Origin: Acorus gramineus
Taxonomy: Eukaryota; Streptophyta; Magnoliopsida; Acorales; Acoraceae
Direction of reading: 5' to 3'
Assembly: GCA_030737835.1 (NCBI GenBank)
Contig: JAUJYN010000012.1
Span: forward strand, 3,002,208-3,066,207
Length of the DNA stretch: 64,000 nt
Shown here piece by piece: positions 22,622 through 33,700 of this stretch. Numbering within the stretch: the first letter of the stretch is position 1; each line of letters starts with the position of its first letter. The position numbers and the translations under genes are program-made. Under the pieces are notes generated by a model that saw only the letters and a list, made by a program, of their open reading frames with translations, made no database searches and was not told the origin of the DNA.

Positions 22622-25600
22622 ATGGTGTCCGCAGCATGTCCACACCGCTTCTCCTACAACAGAAGCACCGTTGCACACCTTGAACTGCCATTCAACAGTG
22701 GGAGGAATCTCAGAGGCAAGAAACAATGGGATTTAGTTAGTGTGGAAGTCCGTTCCCATACAAGATTCACTCTGTGGGCAGTATCTCAGAAGAAGTACCA
22801 TCCATTGAAGAAAAGAAAATCACAGAAAAATGTTCCCATTATTCAAGGCATGCAAAATATGGAGGTATTTGATATCCGAGACTCCAAATACATACTTGTT
22901 TTCACCCAATATTTTCCTTTCATTCCTCTTTAAGATATGTGAATGGCGGAACTGATTTTTAGTCTGGCAATTGTATAGATAGCGGAGAAGGCAAGGAGTC
23001 CAAAAGAACCTTTGTTTGGTTTGGTAAAGCAGTGGAGGCAAGTATGTGTTACAGCAATGGCCAGTGTCTTTGCTTGCATTGTTTTTTCTATTCCATCAGC
23101 TGAAGCAGCTGACGCTCTAAAAACGTGTGCCTGTCTTTTAAAGGAATGCAGGTATTTTCATTATTGCATTAATCCTCCTCAGTTTCTTGAATTATTTTCA
23201 AATGGATTTTGTTTTTGCAAAATCAGTTTTTAGATAATCGATTCCAAGCAGATATTTTTTTAATTAGTTTATTGTTTCAGATTTTGATTTTTATATTTTA
23301 AAACTCAACAAACATCTGTTATGTTTAAAAATTGTTTGAGAGTAGTTTTTAAAAAGTGGTTTCAAATGGTGTCTAAGTGACAATAGAGCTTCATTATGAC
23401 TCCAAATAGCGACTTTCCAACCCCTCCTTGTGTAGTGTTTCAGATAATCAAAATTTTATTGTGGTTCATGCAAAGTTGACTGTTGTTTAATACCTACTCA
23501 GGGTAGAGTTGGCTAAGTGCATTTCCAACCCCTCCTGTGCAGCAAATGTTGCTTGTCTCCAAACATGCAATGATCGTCCTGATGAGACTGAATGCCAGGT
23601 TGCTTGAGCCTCTGTCTTCGTATAGAACAAAATCTTCTTCTTTTTATTGCCAAAGTACTGATTTTTATTCAGTTTATTTCTTAGTTATTGTATTCTTGCA
23701 GATCAAATGCGGTGACTTGTTCGAGAACAGTGTCGTGGACGAATTCAACGAGTGCGCGGTTTCACGCAAGAAATGCGTTCCTCAAAAGTCAGATATTGGC
23801 GAGTTCCCGGTTCCGGTTCCTTCTGCCCTTGTGAAGAGCTTCAGTATTGGAGATTTCAGTGGGAAATGGTACATCACAAGCGGGTTAAATCCTACTTTTG
23901 ACACATTTAATTGTCAGTTGCATGAGTTTCATGTCGAGTCGGGCAAACTTGTGGGCAATCTGTCATGGCGGATAGGAACACTGGATGGCGGTTTTTTCAC
24001 TCGGTCCGCTATGCAGAGATTTGTTCAGGATCCACTTCAACCTGGCGTTCTCTACAATCACGACAATGAGTACCTTCACTATCAAGATGACTGGTATCTT
24101 CTCTCTCTCTCTCTCTCTCTCTCTCCCCTCTCTAATTCCTATTTTTATTATCCCAACAATGATTTGATGTTTGAATTTCTTGATATAGAAACTGTAACAA
24201 GTTGCAGGAGTTCTGACTCCCCAAAAGTACCACATTGAGAAAATAGAAATTGGTTGCATTTAGATAGATACACAGATACATAATAAGTTAGAAAATAAAT
24301 TATAACAATATGATAATATTTTAAATTGGTAATGAATAAATTAACAAATTCATTAACATAATATCATCAAATTAAAATATGTACTTGTCACCACCTGAAA
24401 TGAAACCCAGTACAAATGTATTACCAATTTAAAATATACATCAATATAAAAGGAATATGTAATGAAAGATGAACATCTCATAGAATTTCCATTATCTTGC
24501 TCCTTCAAGGGAGAGAGTTTTGCAAGAGAGAGGAGGATATATCTGTCATTTTTTTGAGGTTTTAAAGTTTGAACTTGGCTAATCGAGTATTAGGTATGCT
24601 GGTATTTTTTTTACTTTGTGAGTTTCTTGAGCTGGATCGATGATCTTAATGCAAGATTGATTGATCCACTTGATCTGACTCGACAGATCTATTGGTTGGA
24701 GAAATTAGTGACCTCATCCAAGTAACCAAGTAAATAAACCGATCCTTAGGAAGTCGACCAATCTGATCCAGATTGGCCGATCCTCTGATTGGATCACGAG
24801 TTTCTAAACAAGGGGATAAATAGGATCATTATTTCTGTGAGTTCAAGTGTAAGATATAGTAAGTAAAATCATGTTTTAGAGTTTATAGCATATCTATAGA
24901 TTCACACCACATTGATGGAACCTCCCCAAGTCTATATACACTCGTCAGGGGGTTTATCATTGAGAAAACATATTTCCAATGCATTCTGATCCTAGTTTCA
25001 GGCATGCATCCTTGTTCCTTGGTTTCTGAATCTTTTATACCCTTGCCTCTGAAACCAGTCACATATAGTACTCCGAATTTTTCAAATTCTTAAAAAAAAT
25101 TCCACAATTGGATTCCTCTCATACCTAATGATCAAATACTTTTGTTCCCACCAAACTGTGTGTTTAGTACTTTTGTGATCCGGGTAATGAATAGTTTACC
25201 ACATGCTTCATTATTCAAACACTTAGATGTAATTGTGATGTGCCACCTTCATTCTTATTATAGAAGATTTGCGTTGTATTTCTCGTACTAATGATCAGAA
25301 TATGCATCAATTATATTATCTTTGTGTTTTGAATACATTTACGGACTCAATGGTTCCCTTGCCAACGTAAAATTTGTGTATATGTGAACTTGTAGAAGTC
25401 CTCTCTCAATGGAGAATTGGTGCTAAAGAGCTCGTGTCTCTCCACATTCTTTTCCTCCCACAGGTACATCCTCTCTTCAAAATTCGAAAACAAGCCTGAC
25501 GACTACGTCTTCGTGTACTACCGGGGAAGAAACGATGCATGGGACGGGTACGGAGGAGCTGTCATATATACAAGAAGCGCAGTTTTACCGGACACCATAG

Positions 25601-25965
25601 TCCCCGAACTCGAGCGAGCCTCAAAGAGCGTAGGGCGCGACTTCTCAAAATTCATCAAAACGGACAACACGTGTGGACCCGAGCCTCCCCTCGTGGAGAG
25701 GTTGGAGAAGACGGTTGAGAAAGGCGAGGAGACAATAATCAAAGAGGTGGAAGAGATAGAGGGGGAGGTGGAGAAGGTGGGTCGGGAGGAGCTGTCGCTG
25801 CTGCAGAGGGTGGCAGAGGGGATCAAGGAGGTGGAGAGGGACGCGGAGAATGCGTTGAAGGGGCTAAGCAAGGAGGAGATGGAGCTGTTGAATGAGCTGA
25901 AGATGGAGGCGGGCGAGGTGGAGAAGGTGTTCGGGCAGGCGTTGCCTTTAAGGAAACTCAGGTAG
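22622..25965 (+). CDS. VDE1: Violaxanthin de-epoxidase, chloroplast lumen, 468 aa
   Basis: Five coding exons: 22622-22864, 22979-23151, 23502-23598, 23702-24093 and 25464-25965, all GT-AG and phase-consistent, give 468 residues, close to the 462 of Arabidopsis NPQ1. The enzyme de-epoxidises violaxanthin to antheraxanthin and zeaxanthin in the xanthophyll cycle, using ascorbate, when the lumen acidifies. Residues 1-100 are a basic stromal transit peptide. Residues 103-124 form a hydrophobic lumen-targeting segment ending in an A-x-A site (SAEA) before ADALKTC. The Cys-rich domain follows (C131, 133, 138, 145, 151, 157, 161, 170, 174), then the lipocalin fold with [14 protein letters not shown] and [14 protein letters not shown] and [16 protein letters not shown], and an acidic Glu-rich C-terminal coiled region (about 390-455). 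All these blocks are intact. Intron 4 starts GTATCTT directly before a (CT)n tract. The start is the first ATG after a leader acceptor at 22592. Confidence 0.96.
24094..25463 (+). other. Fourth intron of VDE with CT microsatellite
   Basis: This intron is 1370 bp. Its first 30 bases include an uninterrupted (CT)n run at about 24099-24123, beginning only 5-6 bases from the 5' splice site. The remainder contains AT-rich sequence and a region near 24630-24800 with several GATC-centred words (TGATCC, GATCTG, CGATCC). No gene is visible. Confidence 0.6.
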
Positions 25966-27839
25966 TTTTCTTTCACAGATTATCAGGACTTGGAATTCAT
26001 GTGCGCGCGAGTTCGATGTTTTTAAGGGAGCATTTTTTGAATGCTGAAGATGATGATGGTTTTTGTATACTGGAAATGCAGTCATTCTTGTTTCTTTATT
26101 CACAACAACATTGGTGATTGATTGAGTTATTCTCCTTTTCTGTTCCCACATGTGATTGTACCTTCTTTATTTGTTTTTTTTAGAACTTGTTACAGTCACT
26201 CATAGTGCTTCTTCTGTAGTAAAATGCGCTTTTCTTTGTGGATGTTATGTGCAGCTGCACATACAGTTCTCACATGCTTTTGTAAATTTTTTAAAGGTGT
26301 ATTTTTCATATAATTAAATGTTTGTTTTCGTAGAAAAATGAAATATATACGCCAACAATTTGTATATGCAAACTTGTATAAATAATAATAATAAAATATT
26401 TCATTTATAATGAAGTATAGATCTTGTTAACCCAAACAGGTTGAAAATAAAAAAAATGTAGCAGCATGTTTGTATGTTTATTTTCTTTTTACACAAGTAT
26501 AACAGTAATGAAAGAGTGCCTTTTTTTTTCTTTTCCATTTAAACAAATAAAACAGTAGAATATGAAAAAGCACATGTGAAGTGTTCACTAACAAGATTGA
26601 TTGGATTCACATATTTTTTTAACCAAATTCTTGGAAAGTAGAAAATTTGGGCTAAAAAGTTCACAACAAGTCATTGGAGTAGTCTTATTTTATCTAATGA
26701 GATATATATTTTATTAAATAAAAACACGTGATTCTCTACATAATATTACATTAGTTCAATTATAAAATATCTAAAATACCTCTTCTAATATAAAATTGAT
26801 CAATGTACCTTCCACTTGAATGAAATTGATTGTTTACCATGTAAGTCCTTTTAAATCGTAAATTGATTAGTTTTACATTATAAATATATATTTTTGTTTC
26901 TAATTAATTATTTTTTGGCACCTATAAATGTTGGGGGATTTTTTTTTTTTTGAATAACTATCTATATAAAAAGTGACATGATTTAGTACATTAGTATATA
27001 AACAATGGAAATTGCACTAACAAACCCTACAGTAATAATAAAATAATTGGCATTTTTTTTGGAGGGTAATAATTGGCATATTGATTATTTTATATACATA
27101 GATCATGATAAACTACTCAAATTACAAACTAATTATAAAAGAAGAATTTTTTTTTTTTGGATAAAGATTCATTGAAATAAATTTTCCTCGTGCAATTTAA
27201 ATCTATCAACAACTTATAAATATTAATATTTGTTATAAATCCCAGCGTGACATCATTTTCCATTAACATTTGAAAGCATGATTTGGGTGATTATGCTTTT
27301 CATTTTCCATAAATCTATCAACAAAAGTTTCAGTCTTTCAGACATGATTACTAAAAAATAGAAAAGTATATTTTTTAGTAATCAATTCGAAAGCAAAAAT
27401 GAATTGTTTGAAACAATTGAATATGAATTATAAGAAGAGTGGTGATGCACTCGATTCATTTTGGAGCTCTATATACTATGATAGCATGACATATATTGTA
27501 TTATCATAGTATGCATGGTTCTATCTTAGTGTATGGATTTTTTTTTTCAAAGTGAAAAAAACACTATTATATTTGAGTATATATTTCATTTCATATAATT
27601 ATATATATTTCAATGAGAGAGTATATGATTTAAAAAAAAAAGAAAAAGAAAAATAGAGTTGGATATATCATTTTCTTACAAGAATCATGTTTATAAAACA
27701 CACCTTAAAAATTGCTTCAAACAGTGAATTATTTCATAACTCCAAGAGCTATTACACACAGTTCACGTGGACAACCCCATGGTCAATCCATGAGCCTCCA
27801 TAGCCATACAGCGAGATAAATAACTCACTTGGAACGGGG
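25966..27839. other. VDE 3' untranslated region followed by AT-rich intergenic DNA
   Basis: The 3' UTR probably runs to about 26320, where AAAATG/AATTAAATG-type A-rich signals occur; no polyadenylation site can be fixed. Beyond this there is AT-rich DNA with poly-T runs and no supported gene. Near 26680-26760 a small piece of the dispersed family (TATCTAATGAGATATATATTTT) is seen. Confidence 0.4.
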
Positions 27840-28262
27840 ATACATTTTATTCTTGAGTATATATTTATCCAAGCATAAGTGAGTATAAATAAGGATAAAG
27901 TGATTTTATGTATGTTTGGTTGTGTTTTGAATTATTCTCGTTGGTAAACGTAAAATAAATGTTTTGCTGTTTGGGTAAATGTGAATAAAATATGGATAAT
28001 GATTTATAAAAGATAAAAAAATAATGATAGTTGATTTGATATGTGATTTATAAGAGGTGATGACAGTTGATTTGACAGTGGGCCCACATATTCTTTAAGT
28101 GGAATAACCTAGGATAACTTTAATTTCAGGGGTTGGTTGGAATCCATATACCACTTTATACCAGTTTATTCGGACATACTTTATCAGGGGTTATTCAAGG
28201 CAAACAAACACCCTTTATCCCTTATCCGAGGTTATCCGGGAGCTTATTCCCAAAACAAACGG
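27840..28262. mobile_element. Dispersed MITE-like family A, copy 1
   Basis: It contains the family phrase GGTTGTGTTTTGAATTATTC followed by TCGTTGGTAAACGTAA, then ATTTATAAGAGGTGAT and a TTTATCC/GGATAA-rich end. The same ordered blocks occur reversed at 39840-40225 and forward at 44590-45000, with a shorter trace at 30880-31080. There is no coding sequence. Confidence 0.6.
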
Positions 28263-28264
28263 GG

Positions 28265-29305
28265 GCTTAAGAGTATCTCTAAAAGCCTCCCCAATGTTTC
28301 TTTACAGTGTGTGGAAAAAAATGTTCCCTATGACATGTAGGCATAACATTATCCTTTTTTTTTATCACTCCAAAAGACTCTTTATTCTTACCATATCTTC
28401 ATTCCAAATGATCAATTCATATTTATAAATTAGTCAAATAAATAAAAACATATTTTAAAATTTATCAAATATTGACTTATAATAATAAAAAAATTAAGGG
28501 ATTTTTATTTTTAAGTCCTTATAAACATGTTTATTTAGGGATCGATCTCTCCATTCTTCATATTTTTTTTCAAGTCCCCATATTCAACCGCTATTTGGTT
28601 TTTAGTCCCTCCGTCGAACATTCGTCCATACACCGTTAATTTATGAAATATGATTTATTTTTAAGTCCCTGTAAACTTAGTTATTTAGTGATTAGTCCCT
28701 CCCTTCTTCATATTTTACAGGGACTAAGCACTAAATAACATAGTTTACAGGGACTTAAAAATAAAATCACATTTCACAAATTAACAGTGTATGGACGGAC
28801 GTTTGACGGAGGGACTAAAAACCAAATAGGCGGTTGAATATGGGGACTTAAAAAGAAATATGAAGAAGTGGAGGACCGGTCCCTAAATAGGCATGTTTAC
28901 AGGGACTTAAAACTAAAAATCCCAAAAAAAGGAATAAAAATTATTAATAATGAATAAAAATTAATTAAAAGTAAAATTAAAAATTTCAAAAACATTGAAA
29001 AATAAATAAAATTATTTATAATGAATCAAAATTATTTATTAATAATGAATAAAAAAAAATTCATGTAGGGAAATACCCATTATGCCCACATAAAGAAACA
29101 AAAAATGAAAGAAGAGGAAAATGGCAATATAGTCTTTTTTTGGATGCAGGGAATGAGTTTGGCTCTCCACCCATAGGAAGTGTGTTGGGGGAAAATGTAG
29201 TTAGGAAGTGGTGTGAGGCTTTTATAGAGCTGGGTTTTAAGAACATCTCCAAAAGACTCTCTATACGAAGAAAAATGTAGTGTATAGAGGCTTTTGGAGA
29301 TGCTA
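28265..29305. mobile_element. Nested MITE complex with GAGCATCTCCAAAAG-type termini
   Basis: The left end TTAAGAGTATCTCTAAAAGCC and the right end GGCTTTTGGAGATGCT are inverted repeats of a common plant MITE type. A third copy of the terminus in the left orientation occurs at about 29238 (AAGAACATCTCCAAAAGACTC), forming its own ~65-bp hairpin with the right end. A separate foldback (28495-28930) is inserted inside. None of it codes for protein. Confidence 0.65.
28495..28930. repeat. Foldback element with ~205-bp inverted arms
   Basis: The arm at about 28497-28705 and its inverted copy at about 28715-28925 match through almost their whole length. The phrase TTTTTATTTTTAAGTCC... at 28503 pairs with ...GGGACTTAAAACTAAAAATC at 28903, and CGGTTGAATATGGGGACTT pairs with AAGTCCCCATATTCAACCG. 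The loop is nearly absent. A transcript through it would form a long hairpin. A half-copy of the same family lies at 45765-45910. Confidence 0.85.
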
Positions 29306-29544
29306 TGAATATATATATCATTAAGTTTTTAACATTTATTGAAAATAGGTTTGTTTTTTTTGTTATAGAACAATATATAATTTTCATCAAAACACGAAAC
29401 CTTTTACATGAGACTTATTATTTTTAAAATATTAAAACATGTGTGAATTACCCACAAACTGTTCCTAACATATTCAAACTCCAATAACCAAAAATAAAAT
29501 AAAAAAAAGAAAAACATGCACGTATCAGAAAAACTATCAAAATA

Positions 29545-29828
29545 GAATGGACAATGTTACATCTAGTCCATTTTTCAGCTCTAAATTCAATCTACAGGTG
29601 TTTTTATTTTTTCAAAAATAATATACATCATTTAATGATATATATGTTTTGATAAAAAAATGAAATATATATTTTAATGAATTGCATAAATGCATTTATA
29701 AAAAATATGAAATTTTTTTTTATCAAAACATATACCTTGCTTAGATAAGTACATATTCCAATAATTTTCTATTGACGCATACAAGGTTGAAATTAGGGCT
29801 ACAATAAAAACTGTGTAACAACACTCTG
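29545..29828. mobile_element. Dispersed AT-rich family B, well-preserved copy
   Basis: It runs from ACAATGTTACATCTAGTCC to a GAAATTAGGGCTACAAT...GTAACAACACTC end, giving an imperfect inverted terminus around TGTTAC/GTAAC. The internal order is TGAATTGCATAAATGC, ATTTATAAAAAATATG and ATCAAAACATATACC. The same order appears at 40760-40985, 56480-56720 and 60340-60620. Non-coding. Confidence 0.55.
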
Positions 29829-30520
29829 AGGCCCCGTTTAGTTGCATGGTTGAGACAGCTTTTATTTTTTGAAAAGCTGAAAAGCTAAAATCGTGCAGCC
29901 AAACGGGACAGCTTTATTCAGAATCAGAAGCTAGATTCCTTTTAATTTTTTCCTCGAAATCCGTGTTTTGAAAAACTAAAAAACATTACTGCTTTTTTAT
30001 CAAAATCGATTTTTTAAATTGAAAAACAACTTTTTCTATGAAACATCAACTGCTTTGAAATATTGATTCCTGAATTAAAAAAAAAACATCCCAATAAAAG
30101 TCAAAGTCTAAGGCCCCATTTGGTTGCGCGTTTGAACGCGCTTTTGCTTTTTGAAAAGCTGAAAAGCTAAAATCGTGCAACCAAACGGGACAGCTTTTTA
30201 CAGAATCGGAAGCTGGATTCTTTTTAATTTTTCCCTCGAAATCTGTGTTTTAAAAAGCTCAAAAACAACGTTTTTTTGGTCGGAATCGATTTTTTGAATT
30301 GAAAAGCAACTTTCTCTACCAAACATTAAACTCCTTTCAAATATTGATTCCTGATTTAAAAAAAAACATCCTAAAAAAGTCAAGGTCTAAAATCATCTTA
30401 AAAAACAGCTTTATTCTAAAAACTACTTTTCAATCTGTGTTTCTAAACGAACTCTAAAATCATCAAGCAACTTTATTCTAAAAACTATTTTTCAATCTGT
30501 GTTTCCAAAAGGACCTCAGA
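29828..30520. mobile_element. Tandemly doubled hAT-like MITE
   Basis: Two ~285-bp copies lie in tandem: one starts GAGGCCCCGTTTAGTTGC near 29830 and the second AAGGCCCCATTTGGTTGC near 30111. They share AAAAGCTGAAAAGCTAAAATC, CCAAACGGGACAGCTTT and ATATTGATTCCTGA. After the second copy a ~62-bp unit (TTATTCTAAAAACTA then TTTTCAATCTGTGTTTC) is itself doubled at about 30398-30520, ending in CAAAAGGACCTC, an inverted match to the GAGGCCCCGTTT terminus. There is no coding sequence. Confidence 0.7.
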
Positions 30521-30781
30521 CAGAATTAAAGAATCTCTACTCATTTTGGGCCTTTTCAAAACATCACAGTATGAGCTAAAAAAAAAAGATTACATGACAA
30601 CACACCCAAAGCAAAAGTATTTTTTACTAATAAATACAAACAAAGCACACAAGCATATAAAGAATGCACTTCCAAATGGAGTCCCTCTTTTATATAGAGA
30701 AATCAATAGCCTTAGCTTTCTTAAGAGATATTTACAGGCCCCAAATCCTTTATAATATATATTCTTCCATGAATGCAATCC

Positions 30782-33700
30782 TCAGTTCTTCCGCCAGCCA
30801 CCGAAGCAGCAACAACTCTGAAAATAAGAAATAGTAGCAATCAAGAGACCAGATGACAATCCATAGAGAATAAACACTTTTTTGTATGGTTGTCTTTCTT
30901 GTTATTCTCGCTGGAAAATGTAATTCATTTTTTAGTTGTCTGGTTCACCTTGGTTAAATTGAAGATGAGCAATTCCAACCCCTCCCCCTAGAATAATTAT
31001 CAGAGCTTATCTTATGTTACAACTTACAAAGCTATCATGCTTATTAAAAATGTATTTTGCTACACAAACAGGGGCTAAAAGAAACGGGAACGAGATGATA
31101 TATGGCTTCCAGAAGAATATTTTCATTTGCTTTATTCAAACTATATATTAAAGTAATTATAAGCATGGTTAAATAAAGGCTGGTTAATCACGTATTCAGT
31201 TTGGCAACGAAAAATATAGAAGTCGACTTCAACATCTCGTGTCATGTCATTTTGGTTCAAAAAATTAAAAAAATGTGGAATATAAAACCAGAATAGCTGA
31301 CCATGGAAGGAAATGGAATAGACAATGTTCTTAAACCTTCACTGAACTTTTCAGCTTTATATTTTGTGATAAAACTGTCTACCAAGAACATATCAGAATA
31401 TATCACCTGAAATGTTTCTAAAAGGAAGAAGCAATGATATCCAATTCAAAAACTATAATCATACACAATGTATAATATATATTTTTTTATCACGGATTTC
31501 ATTTGCTAGATTTGCATATTTATTACCTTTTACAGGTTTTAAGGTAATAATCTGTCTCCCACATTTTCCTAACTTATTTAAGCAACTTTTCGGTCTAAGC
31601 AAGCTAATATACACCCAGAATCAGTTAGTGTTATAGGTCTCTGGACACATGAAAAATGACTAAAAAACAACTCACTGAGGAATCGCGTTGCCTGTTGTCG
31701 TGTTTGTGACCATTGTAGAGAGGTGGATCCGTAGTAATGATTGGAACCTTGGCTGAACCACTCTGTTTCTCTTCCCTCACTTTGTTGAATATGTGAGTGT
31801 AACCATCGGCCGAAGAGGGGTTCGTCTCATCCCAATCCCCAAATTTTGGCACCGCCGCGCCTCTGTCTGGCTGCCATTTCAGAAAAAACATTGACAATAT
31901 CAAATGAAATAGAACCTTTGCAGATTGAACAAGTATTCTAGTCACCAACATGTAATATAAAATCACTCAACCCAACATATATTATTATACTACACTATTT
32001 CAATGCATACTCTTATAAATTACATAAAAATTTATGCATTCAATTTGTATGAGTATATACTTCATTTTTTTATTAAAAAAATATACTTCATTAGATCAAA
32101 ATGAGTGCGGGCTACAAATAGGGTTGAATGTAACATTTCTCATTCTAAAAAGCGGGATTAAGCATGTGCCTAGGCAGAATCATGCCCAACCCGTCTGATC
32201 TAGGGGATTAAGCGGCCTTGTGATTAAATGAGGATTAATCTAATTAATTTGTTTTTTTTTTTCGTTTCTTGACTTTTTCCCCCTATTTTTATTGCATTTT
32301 ATTTTTCAGTCTGTGAGGGTGTGTTATCAAAAAGTAGTCGATTAATACCGCTGAATACTCGCCTAACCAGTAACCCCTAGGGGACCACTGACAGTCAACA
32401 AGTTCCTAGCACTTTTTAGAACAATTGAAGTGGGTTGGAAAGAAAAGCTCACAGTTTCATCCCCACGAGGCCTTAGCCTGGATCTTCCCGGAGTGGACGA
32501 GCCGTACCCATGACCACCTTCATTCGAACCCTTCCTTTCCCATGACGGCGAGGACACACCACCCCTGCTTCCAGATTTTGCCTGCAAATGCGGGTGAAGT
32601 GGGGACTGTTCGAGGCTACGCTCCGATCCATCGCTCATTCTGCGATCCTTCTTTTGGTGGCGCAATGGAGGATCCATGGATTGCTTGCTATCGCTCTCTT
32701 CCTTGCTAAGGCGTCGCTCATCTTTTGGTCTAGATGGTGGGCCCTCCTGGCCAGTTCTAAATGGAGGAGCTTGAACAGGGGGCACGTCTTCCGAGAAGGC
32801 GTCAGGGTTCTGTTGAGGGTCATTCGGATTAGTTATCCTCCCTCCAGTTCTTCCTTTACGTGCGTTGTCAAAATACTCCGTGTAAGGAACGTTTTCACCA
32901 CTATCCCAGTTTCCAAACTTAGGTACATGAGGATTCTGTCCACAAATTAATTCATGCTTCAATATTTAGAGTTGAAAGAAGAAAACAATAAAAAAGCATC
33001 ACAGTGTTTGAAACTAACTAAACTTCAGAATATGTAATGGGCGTTGCGTTCCAACAGCTATATTGCTAACATTCATATATACCTATGTGTAGATATATAA
33101 AACTGATAGCAAGATATGACCATGTATAGACTGGGAACAGCACAAATGGTGAATGAACTTTGGAAGCTAAAAAGATGAAGAGATATTTTTATAGATTCAA
33201 TAAAATAAAATAAAAAACTACGGAGGTTCATATCTGTTTGAGAAATTACCAAAAACATTCATCGGCATAAGAAGCTCCATGATAGATCTCAACCAGCTGA
33301 AGCAAACATTATAAGGAGTGGGATACTCATTTGAGCATATTTTATGCTTAAGATAATGGTCTTCTTGCATAAAAAAGGACACGAAGAGTTTATAAATTCA
33401 CGGATGATTAATCTTGGACAAAAAAAAAGGAGGATTTCGATTTAAAGCTGATCCCAGATCAGTGGACTTGGATCTTTAATGAAAATGATGATCGTGACCG
33501 TGCTCAATTTTGATACACAAAGAGAGCACATGTGAGTTAGCTGAAAGCACACATCAAAACAGATATAATTACACACCCCTTTTTTTCTAGTTGACTTGAG
33601 TTGATGGAAAATTGTTCAGTTGGAGGAAAAAAATTAACATGGAAGGGTGATATGCAAACCCCCCCCTCAACAACAACAGCAACAACCAAAAAGAAAAAAA

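Noticed and set aside
24099-24238. VDE reading through intron 4 as coding (LSLSLS stretch)
   Set aside because: The downstream exon restores the conserved [14 protein letters not shown] sequence exactly when the intron is removed, and the read-through ends at a stop.
32425-32950. Plus-strand frames of 94 and 120 codons over the RIN4 exon
   Set aside because: They are antisense shadows of the well-supported RIN4 coding exon.
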